A stretch of 64,000 nucleotides of DNA from Anaspis maculata (taxonomy: Eukaryota > Arthropoda > Insecta > Coleoptera > Scraptiidae). The translations under genes and the position numbers were made by a program. Shown one piece after another: positions 1-12,376 of the stretch. How positions within the stretch are numbered: position 1 is the stretch's first letter; each line of letters begins with the position of its first letter. The stretch lies in the NCBI GenBank assembly GCA_949128115.1, contig OX421966.1, positions 3,348,001 to 3,412,000 of the forward strand. Reading direction: 5' to 3'. The notes under the pieces are model-generated. The model saw nothing but the letters and a program-made list of their open reading frames with translations. It searched no databases and had not been told where the DNA came from.

Positions 1-168
1 GAAGTCTGGAGTCACGTGAGTTGAAGCCTGAGGTCACGTTGGTTGAAGCCTGAATTTCTTTAATACTAAATATGTCTTTAGTTTTTCGATATTCGTGTTC
101 TTCCGTCAGATATTGCGTTTGGAACAAGTAGCTGCCAACTTCAAAAGTGGTGACCGATCGTTTTCAAA

Positions 169-212
169 GTCACGTGGGTTGAAGCCTGAAGTCACGTGGG
201 TTGAAGCCTGAA
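169..212 (+). repeat. Two-unit subrepeat block (short monomer)
   Basis: GTCACG starts recur 22 bp apart, then the core follows directly. The monomer ending at 318 is 158 bp (114 + 2 x 22). Other two-unit monomers end at 1,398, 7,451 and 26,305. This is the minimum unit count I saw. Confidence 0.9.
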
Positions 213-318
213 TTCTTTCAATAACAAATATGTCTTTAGTTTTTCGATATTCGTGTTCTTCCGTCAGATATTGCGTTTGGAACAAGTAGCTGCCAACTTC
301 AAAAGTGGTGACCGATCG

Positions 319-498
319 TTTTGAAAGTCACGTTGGTTGAAGTCTGGAGTCACGTGAGTTGAAGCCTGAGGTCACGTGGGTTGAAGCCTGGATTTCTTTA
401 ATACTAAATATGTCTTTAGTTTTTCGATATTCGTGTTCCTCCGTCAGATATTGCGTTTGGAACAAGTAGCTGCCAACTTCAAAAGTGGTGACCGATCG
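319..498 (+). repeat. Representative type A monomer (180 bp, three subrepeats)
   Basis: Measured from the base after one GACCGATCG to the end of the next. It holds three 22-bp subrepeats and a 114-bp core. Type A cores begin GAATTT, contain an AT-rich stretch ending AAATATGTCTTTAG, then TTTTTCGATATTCG, TTCTTCCGTCAGATATTGCG and the shared 3' half. Three 5' subtypes occur: TTTAATACTAAATATG, CGATAACAAATATG and CAATAACAAATATG. A rarer form has CCTATATT in place of CGATATT and is one base longer (for example near 2,690, 2,940, 4,840, 19,555, 22,190 and 33,770). Confidence 0.95.
451..498 (+). repeat. Conserved 3' half of the core (representative copy)
   Basis: This 48-bp segment runs from TTGCGTTTGGAACAAG through AGTAGCTGCCAAC and AAAAGTGG to TGACCGATCG. 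It is nearly the same in A and B monomers, whereas the 5' halves of A and B differ heavily in sequence and by 3 bp in length. Recurrent variants are few: AACTCC or AACATC for AACTTC, TTACCG for TGACCG, CCAATCG for CCGATCG, GAAAGAG for GAACAAG, and GATCTT at 3,619, 18,109, 23,465 and 28,037. The even spacing of GACCGATCG makes it the best landmark for cutting the array into monomers. Confidence 0.85.
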
Positions 499-2777
499 TT
501 TTCAAAGTCACGTGGGTTGAAGCCAGGAGTCACGTGGGTTGAAGCCTGGAGTCACGTGGGTTGAAGCCTGAAGTTACGTGGGTTGAAGCCTGAATTTTTC
601 CAATAACAAATATGTCTTTAGTTTTTCGATATTCGTGTTCTTCCGTCAGATATTGCGTTTGGAACAAGTAGCTGCCAACTTCAAAAGTGGTGACCGATCG
701 TTTTCAAAGTCACGTGGGTTGAAGCCAGGAGTCACGTGGGTTGAAGCCTGAAGTCACGTGGGTTGAAGCCTGAATTTTTTCGATAACAAATATGTCTTTA
801 GTTTTCTGATATTCGTGTTCTTCCGTCAGATATTGCGTTTGGAACAAGTAGCTGTCAACTTCAAAAGTGGTGACCGATCGTTTTCCAAGTCACGTGGGTT
901 GAAGCCTAGAGTCACGTGGGTTGAAGCCTAAAGTCACGTGGGTTGAAGCCTGAATTTCTTTAATACTAAATATGTCTTTAGTTTTTCGATATTCGTGTTC
1001 TTCCGTCAGATATTGCGTTTGGAACAAGTAGCTGTCAACTTCAAAAGTGGTGACCGATCGTTTTTCAAGTCACGTGGGTTGAAGCCTAGAGTCACGTGGG
1101 TTGAAGCCTGAAGTCACGTGGGCTGAAGCCTGAATTTCTTTAATACTAAATATGTCTTTAGTTTTTCGATATTCGTGTTCTTCCGTCAGATATTGCGTTT
1201 GGAACAAGTAGCTGCCAACTTCAAAAGTGGTGACCGATCGTTTTCAAAGTCACGTGGGTTGAAGCCTGAAGTCACGTGGGTTGAAGCCGGAATTTTTTCA
1301 ATAACAAATATGTCTTCAGTTTTTCGATGTTCGTGTTCTTCCGTCAGATATTGCGTTTGGAACAAGTAGCTGCCAACTTCAAAAGTGGTGACCGATCGTT
1401 TTGAAAGTCACGTTGGTTGAAGTCTGGAGTCACGTGAGTTGAAGCCTGAGGTCACGTGGGTTGAAGCCTGAATTTCTTTAATACTAAATATGTCTTTAGG
1501 TTTTCGATATTCGTGTTCTTCCGTCAGATATTGCGTTTGGAACAAGTAGCTGCCAACTTCAAAAGTGGTGACCGATCGTTTTCAAAGTCACGTGGGTTGA
1601 AGCCAGGAGTCACGTGGGTTGAAGCCTGAAGTCACGTGGGTTGAAGCCTGAAGTCACGTGGGTTGAAGCCTGAATTTTTTCGATAACAAATATGTCTTTA
1701 GTCTTTCGATATTCGTGTTCTTCCGTCAGATATTGCGTTTGGAACAAGTAGCTGCCAACTTCAAAAGTGGTGACCGATCGTTTTCAAAGTCACGTGGGTT
1801 GAAGCCAGAAGTCACGTGGGTTGAAGCCTGAAGTCACGTGGGTTGAAGCCTAAAGTCACGTGGGTTGAAGCCTGAATTTTTTCGATAACAAATATGTCTT
1901 TAGTTTTTCGATATTCGTGTTCTTCCGTCAGATATTGCGTTTGGAACAAGTAGCTGCCAACTTCAAAAGTGGTGACCGATCGTTTCGAAAGTCACGTTGG
2001 TTGAAGTCTGGAGTCACGTGAGTTGAAGCTTGGGTACACGTGAGTTGAAGCCTGAATTTCTTTAATACTAAATATGTCTTTAGTTTTTCGATATTCGTGT
2101 TCTTCCGTCAGATATTGCGTTTGGAACAAGTAGCTGACAACTTCAAAAGTGGTGACCGATCGTTTTCATAGTCACGTGGGTTGAAGCCAGGAGTCACGTG
2201 GGTTGAAGCCTGAAGTCACGTGGGTTGAAGCCTAAAGTCACGTGGGTTGAAGCCTGAATTTTTTCGATAACAAAGATGTCTTTAGTTTCCCGATATTCGT
2301 GTTCTTCCGTCAGATATTGCGTTTGGAACAAGTAGCTGTCAACTTCAAAAGTGGTGACCGATCGTTTTTCAAGTCACGTGGGTTGAAGCCCAGAGTCACG
2401 TGGGTTGAAGCCTGAAGTCACGTGGGTTAAAGCCTGAAGACACGTGGGTTGAAGCCTGAATTTTTCCAATAACAAATATGTCTTTGGTTTTTCGATATTC
2501 GTGTTCTTCCGTCAGATATTGCGTTTAGAACAAGTAGCTGCCAACTTCAAAAGTGGTGACCGATCGTTCCAAAAGTCACGTGGATTGAAGCCTGGAGTCA
2601 CGTGGGTTGTAGCCTAATGTCACGTGTGTTGAAGCCTGAAGTCACGTGGGTTGAAGCCTGAATTTTTTCGATAACAAATATGTCTTTAGTTTTTCCTATA
2701 TTCGTGTTCTTCCGTCAGATATTGCGTTTAGAACAAGTAGCTGCCAACTTCAAAAGTGGTGACCGATCGTTTCAAAA

Positions 2778-2909
2778 GTCACGTGGATTGAGGCCTGGAG
2801 TCACGTGGGTTGTAGCCTAAAGTCACGTGGGTTGTAGCCTAAAGTCACGTGGGTTGTAGCCTAAAGTCACGTGTGTTGAAGCCTGAAGTCACGTGGGTTG
2901 AAGCCTGAA
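2778..2909 (+). repeat. Six-unit 22-bp subrepeat block (A core)
   Basis: GTCACG starts lie at 2,778, 2,800, 2,822, 2,844, 2,866 and 2,888. Units two to four share the rare TTGTAGCCTAA ending, so they look like a recent local triplication of one 22-bp unit. The monomer is 247 bp because its core is the one-base-longer CCTATATT form. Confidence 0.93.
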
Positions 2910-3420
2910 TTTTTTCGATAACAAATATGTCTTTAGTTTTTCCTATATTCGTGTTCTTCCGTCAGATATTGCGTTTAGAACAAGTAGCTGCCAACTTCAA
3001 AAGTGGTGACCGATCGTTTCAAAAGTCACGTGGATTGAAGCCTGGAGTCACGTGGGTTGTAGCCTGAAGTCACGTGGGTTGAAGCTTTAAGTCTCGTGGG
3101 TTGGAGCCTGAATTTTTTCAATAACAAATATGTCTTTAGTTTTCCGATATTCGTGTTCTTCCGTCGGATATTGCGTTTGGAACAAGTAGCTGTCAACTTC
3201 CAAAGTGGTGACCGATCGTTTCAAAAGTCACGTGGGATGAAGCCTTGAGTCACGTGGGTTGAAGCCTGAAGTCACGTGGGTTGAAGCCTGAAGTCACGTG
3301 GGTTGAAGCCTGAATTTTTTCAATAACAAATATGTCTTTGGTTTTTCGATATCCGTGTTCTCCCGTCAGATATTGCGTTTGGAACAAGTAGCTGCCAACT
3401 TCAAAAGTGGTGACCGATCG

Positions 3421-3995
3421 TTTTGAAAGTCACGTGGGTTGAAGCCTGAAGTCACGTGGGTTGAAGCCTTGATTCACGTGGGTTGAAGCCTGAAGTCACG
3501 TGGGTTAAAACCTGAACTTTTTCGATAACAATTGTGTCTTTTCTTCTATATTTGTGTTCGTTCGTCAGATGTTGCGTTTGGAACAAGTTGCTGCCAACAT
3601 CAAAAGTGGTGACCGATCTTTTCAAAAGACACGTGGGTTGAAGCCTGAAGTCACGTGGGTTGAAGGCTGGAGTCACGTGGGTTGAAACCTGAACTTTTTG
3701 GATAACAATTGTGTCTTTTTTTCTATATTTGTGTTCGTTCGTCAGATGTTGCGTTTGGAAAGAGTAGTTGCCAACTTCAAAAGTGGTGACCGATCGTTTT
3801 CAAAGTCACGTGGGTTGGAGCCTGAAGTCACGTGTGTTGAAGCCTGAAGTCACGTGGGTTGAAGCCTGGAGTCACGTGGGTTGAAACCTGAACTTTTTGG
3901 ATAACAATTGTGTCTTTTCTTCTATATTTATGTTCGTTCGTCAGATGTTGCGTTTGGAACAAGACTCTTCCAACATCAAAAGTGGTGACCGATCG
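3421..3995 (+). repeat. Type B island 1 (three monomers)
   Basis: Three B monomers of 199, 177 and 199 bp, including the rare GACCGATCTT landmark at 3,619. It is the only B sequence in the first 17.7 kb. The same ordered variants reappear at 17,712-18,485, 23,068-23,841 and 27,596-28,413, so the islands share a recent origin. Confidence 0.92.
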
Positions 3996-6900
3996 TTTCA
4001 AATTCACGTGAGTTGAAGCCTGAAGTCACGTGGGTTGAAGCCTGAATTTCTTTAATACTAAATATGTCTTTAGTTTTTCGATATTCGTGTTCTTCCGTCA
4101 GATATTGCGTTTGGAACAAGTAGCTGCCAACTTCAAAAGTGGTGACCGATCGTTTTCAAAGTCACGTGGGTTGAAGCCAGGAGTCACGTGGGTTGAAGCC
4201 TGAAGTCACGTGGGTTGAAGCCTAAAGTCACGTGGGTTGAAGCCTGAATTTTTTCGATAACAAATATGTCTTTAGTTTCCCGATATTCGTGTTTTTCCGT
4301 CAGATATTGCGTTTGGAACAAGTAGCTGTCAACTTCAAAAGTGGTGACCGATCGTTTTTCAAGTCACGTGGGTTGAAGCCTAGAGTCACGTGGGTTGAAG
4401 CCTGAAGTCACGTGGGTTGAAGCCTGAATTTTTTCGATAACAAATATGTCTTGAGTTTTTCGATATTCGTGTTCTTCCGTCAGATATTGCGTTTGGAACA
4501 AGAAGCTGCCAACTTCAAAAGTGGTGACCGATCGTTTCGAAAGTCACGTTGGTTGAAGTCTGGAGTTACGTGAGTTGAAGCTTGGGTACACGTGAGTTGA
4601 AGCCTGAATTTCTTTAATACTAAATATGTCTTTAGTTTTTCGATATTCGTGTTCTTCCGTCAGATATTGCGTTTGGAACAAGTAGCTGCCAACTTCAAAA
4701 GTGGTGACCGATCGTTTTCAAAGTCACGTGGGTTGAAGCCAGGAGTCACGTGGGTTGAAGCCTGAAGTCACGTGTGTTGAAGCCTGAAGTCACGTGGGTT
4801 GAAGCCTGAATTTTTTCGATAACAAATATGTCTTTAGTTTCTCCTATATTCGTGTTCTTCCGTCAGATATTGCGTTTAGAACAAGTAGCTGCCAACTTCA
4901 AAAGTGGTGACCGATCGTTTCAAAAGACACGCGGATTGAGGCCTGGAGTCACGTGGGTTGTAGCCTAAAGTCACGTGGGTTGAAGCCGGAAGTCACGTGG
5001 GTTGAAGCCTGAATTTTTTCAATAACAAATATGTCTTTAGTTTTTCGATATTCGTGTTCTTCCGGCGGATATTGCGTTTAGAACAAGTAGCTGCCAACTT
5101 CAAAAGTGGTGACCGATCGTTTCAAAAGTCACGTGGATTGAAGCCTGGAGTCACGTGGGTTGTAGCCTGAAGTCACGTGGGTTGAAGCTTTAAGTCTCGT
5201 GGGTTGGAGCCTGAATTTTTTCAATAACAAATATGTCTTTAGTTTTCCGATATTCGTGTTCTTCCGTCGGATATTGCGTTTGGAACAAGTAGCTGTCAAC
5301 TTCCAAAGTGGTGACCGATCGTTTCAAAAGTCACGTGGGATGAAGCCTTGAGTCACGTGGGTTAAAGCCTGAAGTCACGTGGGTTGAAGCCTGAAGTCAC
5401 GTGGGTTGAAGCCTGAATTTTTTCAATAACAAATATGTCTTTGGTTTTTCGATATCCGTGTTCTCCCGTCAGATATTGCGTTTGGAACAAGAAGCTGCCA
5501 ACTTCAAAAGTGGTGACCGATCGTTTCAGAAATCACGTGGGTTGAAGCCTGGAGTCACGTGGGTTGAAGCCTGAGGTCACGTGGGTTGAAGCCTGAAGTC
5601 ACGTGGGTTGAAGCCTGAATTTTTTCAATAACAAATATGTCTTTGGTTTTTCGATATCCGTGTTCTCCCGTCAGATATTGCGTTTAGAACAAGTAGCTGT
5701 CAACTTCAAAAGTGGTGACCGATCGTTTCAAAAGTCACGTGGGTTGGAGCCTGAAGTCACGTGAGTTGAAGCCTGAAGTCACGTGGGTTGGAGCCTGAAG
5801 TCACGTGGGTTGAAGCCTGGATTTTTTCAATCAAAATATGTCTTTAGTTTTTCGATACTCGTGTTCTTCCGTCAGATATTGCGTTCCAAACAAGTAGCTG
5901 CCAACTTCAAAAGTGGTGACCGATCGTTTTAAAAGTCACGTGGGTTGAAGCCTGGAGCACGTGGGTTGAAGCCTGGAGCACGTGGGTTGAAGCCTGAAGT
6001 CACGTGGGTTGGAGCCTAAAGTCACGTGGGTTGAAGCCTGAGTTTTTTCAAAAACAAATATGTATTTAGTTTTTCGATATTCGTGTTCTTCCGTCAGATA
6101 TTGCGTTTAGAACATGTAGCTGCCAACTTCAAAAGTGGTGACCGATTGTTTCAAAAGTCACGTGGGCTGAAGCCCGGAGTCACGTGGGTTGAAGCCTGGA
6201 GTCACGTGGGTTGAAGCCTGAAGTCACGTGGGTTGAAGCCTAAATTTTTTCAATAACAAATATGTCTTTAGTTTTTCGATATTCGTGTTCTTCCGTCAGA
6301 TATTGCGTTTGGAACAAGTAGCTGCCAACTTCAAAAGTGGTGACCGATCGTTTTAAAAGTCACGTGGGTTGAAGTCTGGAGTCAAGTGAGTTGAAGCCTG
6401 AGGTCACGTGAGTTGAAGCCTGAATTTCTTTAATACTAAATATGTCTTTAATTTTTTGATATTCGTGTTCTTCCGTCAGATATTGCGTTTGGAACAAGTA
6501 GCTGCCAACTTCAAAAGTGGTGACCGATCGTTTTCACAGTCACGTGGGTTGAAGCCAGGAGTCACGTGGGTTGAAGCTGGAAGTCACGTGGGTTGAAGCC
6601 TGAAGGCACGTGGGTTGAAGCCTGAATTTTTTCCATAACAAATATGTCTTTAGTTTTCCGATATTCGTGTTCTTCCGTCAGATATTGCGTTTGGGACAAG
6701 TAGCTGTCAACTTCAAAAGTGGTGACCGATCGTTTTTCAAGTCACGTGGGTTGAAGCCTAGAGTCACGTGGGTTGAAGCCTGAAGTCACGTGGGTTAAAG
6801 TCTGAATTTCTTTAATACTAAATATGTCTTTAGTTTTTCGATATTCGTGTTCTTCCGTCAGATATTGCGTTTGGAACAAGTAGCTGCCACTTTCAAAAGT

Positions 6901-9171
6901 GGTGACCGATCGTTTTCAAAGTCACGTGGGTTGAAGCCAGGAGTCACATGGGTTGAAGCCTGAAGTCACGTGTGTTAAAGCCTAAAGTCACGTGGGTTGA
7001 AGCCTGAATTTTTTCAATAACAAATATGTCTTTAGTTTTCCGATATTCGTGTTCTTCCGTCAGATATTGCGTTTGGAACAAGTAGCTGTCAACTTAAAAG
7101 TGGTGACCGATCGTTTTTCAAGTCACGTGGGTTGAATCCTAGAGTCACGTGGGTTGAAGCCTGAAGTCACGTGGGTTGAAGCCTGAATTTCTTTAATACT
7201 AAATATGTCTTTAGTTTTTCGATATTCGTGTTCTTCCGCCAGATATTGCGTTTGGAACAAGTAGCTGCCAACTTCAAAAGTAGTGACCGATCGTTTTCAA
7301 AGTCACGTGGGTTGAAGCCTGAAGTCACGTGGGTTGAAGCCTGAATTTTTTCAATAACAAATATGTCTTTAGTTTTCCGATATCCGTGTTCTTCCGTCAG
7401 ATATTGCGTTTGGAACAAGTAGCTGCCAACTTCAAAAGTGGTGACCGATCGTTTTGAAAGTCACGTTGGTTGAAGTCTGGAGTCACGTGAGTTGAAGCCT
7501 GATGTCACGTGAGTTGAAGCCTGAATTTCTTTAATACTAAATATGTCTTATTTTTTCGATATTCGTGTTCTTCCGTCAGATATTGCGTTTGGAACAAGTA
7601 GCTGCCAACTTCAAAAGTGGTGACCGATCGTTCTCAAAGTCACGTGGGTTGAAGCCAGGAGTCACGTGGGTTGAAGCCTGAAGTCACGTGGGTTGAAGCC
7701 TCAAGTCACGTGGGTTGAAGCCTGAATTTTTTCGATAACAAATATGACTTTGGTTTTCCGATATTCGTGTTCTTCCGTCAGATATTGCGTTTAGAACAAG
7801 TAGCTGCCAACTTCAAAAGTGGTGACCGATCGTTTCAAAAGTCACGTGGATTGAAGCCTGGAGTCACGTGGGTTGTAGCCTAAAGTCACGTGGGTTGAAG
7901 CCTGAAGTCACGTGGGTTGATGCCTGAAATTTTTCAATAACAAATATGTCTTTAGTTTTTCGATATTCGTGTTCTTCCGTCGGATATTGCGTTTAGAACA
8001 AGTAGCTGCCAACTTCAAAAGTGGTGACCGATCGTTTTGAAAGTCACGTGGGTTGAAGCTAGGAGTCACGTGGGTTGAAGCCTGAAGTCACGTGGGTTGA
8101 AGCCTGAAGCACGTGGGTTGAAGCCTGAATTTTTTCAATAACAAATATGTCTTTAGTTTTCCGATATTCATGTTTTTCCGTCAGATATTGCGTTTGGAAC
8201 AAGTAGCTGTCAACTTCGAAAGTGGTGACCGATCGTTTCAAAAGTCACGTGGGTTGAAGCCTAGAGTCACGTGGGTTGAAGCCTGAAGTCACGTGGGTTG
8301 AAGCCTGAATTTTTTCAATAACAAACATGTCTTTGGTTTTTCGATATTCGTGTTCTTCCGTCAGATATTGCGTTTAGAACAAGTAGCTGCCAACTTCAAA
8401 AGTGGTGACCGATCGTTTCAGAAGTCACGTGGGTTGAAGCCTGGAGTCACGTGGGTTGAAGCCTGAGGTCACGTGGGTTGAAGCCAAAAGTCACGTGGGT
8501 TGAAGCCTGAATTTCCTCAATAACAAATATGTCTTTAGTTTTTCGATATTCGTGTTATTTCGTCAGATGTTGCGTTTGGAACAAGTAGCTGCCAACTTCA
8601 AAAGTGGTGACCGATCGTTTTAAAAGTCACGTGGGTTGAAGCCAGGAGTCACGTGGGTTGAAGCCTGAAGTCACGTGGGTTGAAGCCTCAAGTCACGTGG
8701 GTTGAAGCCTGAATTCTTTCAATAACAAATATGTCTTCAGTTCTCCGATATTCGTGTTCTTCCGTCAGATATTGCGTTTGGAACAAGTAGCTGTCAACTT
8801 CAAAAGTGGTGACCGATCGTTTTGAGAGTCACGTGGGTTGAAGCCAAGAGTCACGTGGGTTGGAGCCTGGAGTCACGTGAGTTGAAGCCTGAAGTCATGT
8901 GGGTTGAAGCCTGAATTTTTTCAATAACAAATATGTCTTTGGTTTTTCGATATTCGTGTTCTTCCGTCAGATATTGCGTTTGGAACAAGTAGCTGCCAAC
9001 TTCAAAAGTGGTGACCGATCGCTCTAAAAGTCACGTGGGTTGAAGCCTGGAGTCACGTGGGTTGAAGCCTGAAGTCAGTTGGGTTGGAGCCTAAAGTCAC
9101 GTGGGTTAGAGCCTGAATTTTTTCAAAAACAAAAATGTATTTAGTTTTCCGATATTCGTGTTCTTCCGTCA

Positions 9172-9191
9172 GATATTGCCTCGGATATTGC
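9172..9191 (+). repeat. Micro-duplication in an A core
   Basis: GATATTGC occurs twice, 12 bp apart (9,172 and 9,184), where all other monomers have it once. The second copy is preceded by CTCG, resembling the CGTCGG variant of the neighbouring motif. This looks like a small template switch between two monomer variants. Confidence 0.8.
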
Positions 9192-10752
9192 GTTTGGAAC
9201 AAGTAGCTGCCAACTTCAAAAGTGGTGACCGATCGTTTTGAAAGTCACGTGGGTTGAAGCCAGGAGTCACGTGGGTTGAAGCCTGAAGTCACGTGGGTTG
9301 AAGCCTAAAGTCACGTGGGTTGAAGCCTGAATTTTTTCAATAACAAATATGTCTTTAGTTCTCCGATATTCGTGTTCTTTCGTCAGATATTGCGTTTGGA
9401 ACAAGTGGCTGTCAACTTCAAAAGTGGTGACCGATCGTTTTGAAAGTCACGTGGGTTGAAGCCTAGAGTCACGTGGGTTGAGGCCTGAAGTCACGTGGGT
9501 TGAAGCCTGAAGTCATGTGGGTTGAAGCCTGAATTTTTTCAATAACAAATATGTCTTTGGTTTTTCGATATTCGTGTTCTTCCGTCAGATATTGCGTTTG
9601 GAACAAGTGGCTGTCAACTTCAAAAGTGGTGACCGATCGTTTTGAAAGTCACGTGGGTTGAAGCCTAGAGTCACGTGGGTTGAGGCCTGAAGTCACGTGG
9701 GTTGGAGCCTGAAGTCACGTGGGTTTAATCCTGAATTTTTTCAGTAACAAATATGTCTTTAGTTTTCCGATATTCGTTTTCTTCCGTCAGATATTGCGTT
9801 TGGAACAAGTAGCTGTCAACTTCAAAAGTGGTGACCGATCGTTTAAAAGTCACGTGGGTTGAAGCCTTGAGTCACGTGGGTTGAAGCCTAAAGTCACGTG
9901 GGTTGAAGCCTGAAGTCACGTGGGTTGAAGCCTGAATTTTTTCAATAACAAATATGTCTTTGGTTTTTCGATATTCGTGTTCTTCCGTCAGATATTGCGT
10001 TTAGAACATGTAGCTGCCAACTTCAAAAGTGGTGACCGATTGTTTTAAAAGTCACGTGGGTTGAAGTCTGGAGTCACGTGAGTTGAAGCCTGAGGTCACG
10101 TGAGTTGGAGCCTGAATTCCTTTAATACTAAATATGTCTTTAATTTTTCGATATTCGTGTTCTTCCGTCAGATATTGCGTTTGGAACAAGTAGCTGCCAA
10201 CTTCAAAAGTGGTGACCGATCGTTTTCAAAGTCACGTGGGTTGAAGCCAGGAGTCACGTGGGTTGAAGCCGGAAGTCACGTGGGTTGGAGCCTAAAGTCA
10301 CGTGGGTTGAAGCCTGAATTTTTTCCATAACAAATATGTCTTTAGTTTTCCGATATTCGTGTTCTTCCGTCAGATATTGCGTTTGGAACAAGTAGCTGTC
10401 AACTTCAAAAGTGGTGACCGATCGTTTTTCAAGTCACGTGGGTTAAAGCCTAGAGTCACGCGGGTTGGAGCCTGAAGTCACGTGGGTTAAAGCCTGAATT
10501 TCTTTAATACTAAATATTTCTTTAGTTCTTCGATATTCGTGTTCTTCGTTCAGATATTGCGTTTGGAACAAGTAGCTGCCAACTTCAAAAGGGGTGACCG
10601 ATCGTTTTCAAAGTCACGTGGGTTGAAGCCAGGAGTCACGTGGGTTGAAGCCTGAAGTCACGTGGGTTAAAGCCTAAAGTCACGTGGGTTGAAGCCTGAA
10701 TTTTTTCAATAACAAATATGTCTTTAGTTTTCCGATATTCGTGTTCTTCCGT

Positions 10753-10766
10753 CAGATATCAGATAT
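10753..10766 (+). repeat. 7-bp tandem duplication in an A core
   Basis: CAGATAT is present twice in a row within the CGTCAGATATTGCG landmark. I saw this form nowhere else in the window. Confidence 0.85.
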
Positions 10767-12376
10767 TGCGTTTGGAACAAGTAGCTGTCAACTTCAAAAG
10801 TGGTGACCGATCGTTTTTCAAGTCACGTGGGTTGAAGCCTAGAGTCACGTGGGTTGAAGCCTGAAGTCACGTGGGTTGAAGCCTGAATTTCTTTAATACT
10901 AAATATGTCTTTAGTTTTGCGATATTCGTGTTCTTCCGTCAGATATTGCGTTTGGAACAAGTAGCTGCCAACTTCAAAAGTGGTGACCGATCGTTTTGAA
11001 AGTCACGTTGGTTGAAGTCTGGAGTCACGTGAGTTGAAGCCTGAATTTCTTTAATACTGAATATGTCTTTAGTTTTTCGATATTCGTGTTCTTCCGTCAG
11101 ATATTGCGTTTGGAACAAGTAGCTGCCAACTTCAAAAGTGGTGACCGATCGTTTTCAAAGTCACGTGGGTTGAAGCCAGGAGTCACGTGGGTTGAAGCCT
11201 GAAGTCACGTGGGTTGAAGCCTCAAGTCACGTGGGTTGAAGCGTGAATTTTTTCGATAACAAATATGTCTTTGGTTTTTCGATATTCGTGTTCTTCCGTC
11301 AGATATTGCGTTTAGAACAAGTAGCTGCCAACTTCAAAAGTGGTGACCGATCGTTTTCAAAGTCACGTGGGTTGAAGCCTGAAGTCACGTGGATTGAAGC
11401 CTGAAGTCACGTGGGTTGAAGCCTAAAGTCACGTGGGTTGAAGCCTGAATTTTTTCGATAACAAATATGTCTTCAGTTTTCCGATATTCGTGTTCTTCCG
11501 TCAGATATTGCGTTTGGAACAAGTAGCTGTCAACTTCAAAAGTGGTGACCGATCGTTTTGAAAGTCACGTTGGTTGGAGTCTGGAGTCACGTGAGTTGAA
11601 GCCTGAGGTCACGTGGGTTGAAGCCTGAATTTCATTAATACTAAATATGTCTCTAGTTTTTCGATATTCGTGTTCTTCCGTCAGATATTGCGTTTGGAAC
11701 AAGTAGCTGCCAACTTCAAAAGTGGTGACCGATCGTTTTCAAAGTCACGTGGGTTGAAGCCTGAAGTCACGTGGGTTGAAGCCTGAATTTTTTCAATAAC
11801 AAATATGTCTTTAGTTTTTTGATATTCGTGTTCTTCCGTCAGATATTGCGTTTGGAACAAGTAGCTGCCAACTTCAAAAGTGGTGACCGATCGTTTTGAA
11901 AGTCACGTTGGTTGAAGTCTGGAGTCACGTGAGTTGAAGCCTGAGGTCACGTGGGTTGAAGCCTGAATTTCTTTAATACTAAATATGTCTTTAGTTTTCC
12001 GATATTCGTGTTCCTCCGTCAGATATTGCGTTTGGAACAAGTAGCTGCCAACTTCAAAAGTGGTGACCGATCGTTTTCAAAGTCACGTGGGTTGAAGCCA
12101 GGAGTCACGTGGGTTGAAGCCTGGAGTCACGTGGGTTGAAGCCTGAAGTCACGTGGGTTGAAGCCTGAATTTTTTCAATAACAAATATGTCTTAAGTTTT
12201 TCGATATTCGTGTTCTTCCGTCAGATATTGCGTTTGGAACAAGTAGCTGCCAACTTCAAAAGTGGTGACCGATCGTTTTCAAAGTCACGTGGGTTGAAGC
12301 CAGGAGTCACGTGGGTTGAAGCCTGAAGTCACGTGGGTTGAAGCCTGAATTTTTTCGATAACAAATATGTCTTTAG

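Larger units (their letters stand above)
1..3420 (+). repeat. Type A run, left end
   Basis: Only A cores, with TTTAATACTAAATATG, CGATAAC and CAATAAC subtypes alternating irregularly. Lengths are mainly 158, 180 and 202 bp. The stretch at about 1.85-2.76 kb matches 18.7-19.6 kb at an offset of 16,862 bp, including the rare CTTGGGTACACG subrepeat (2,029) and the GATAACAAAGATG core (2,266). Confidence 0.9.

Noticed and set aside
451..467. CENP-B box in TTGCGTTTGGAACAAGT
   Set aside because: It resembles part of the mammalian CENP-B box (CGTT, GGAA), but the essential TTCG...A..CGGG positions are not met on either strand in A or B.
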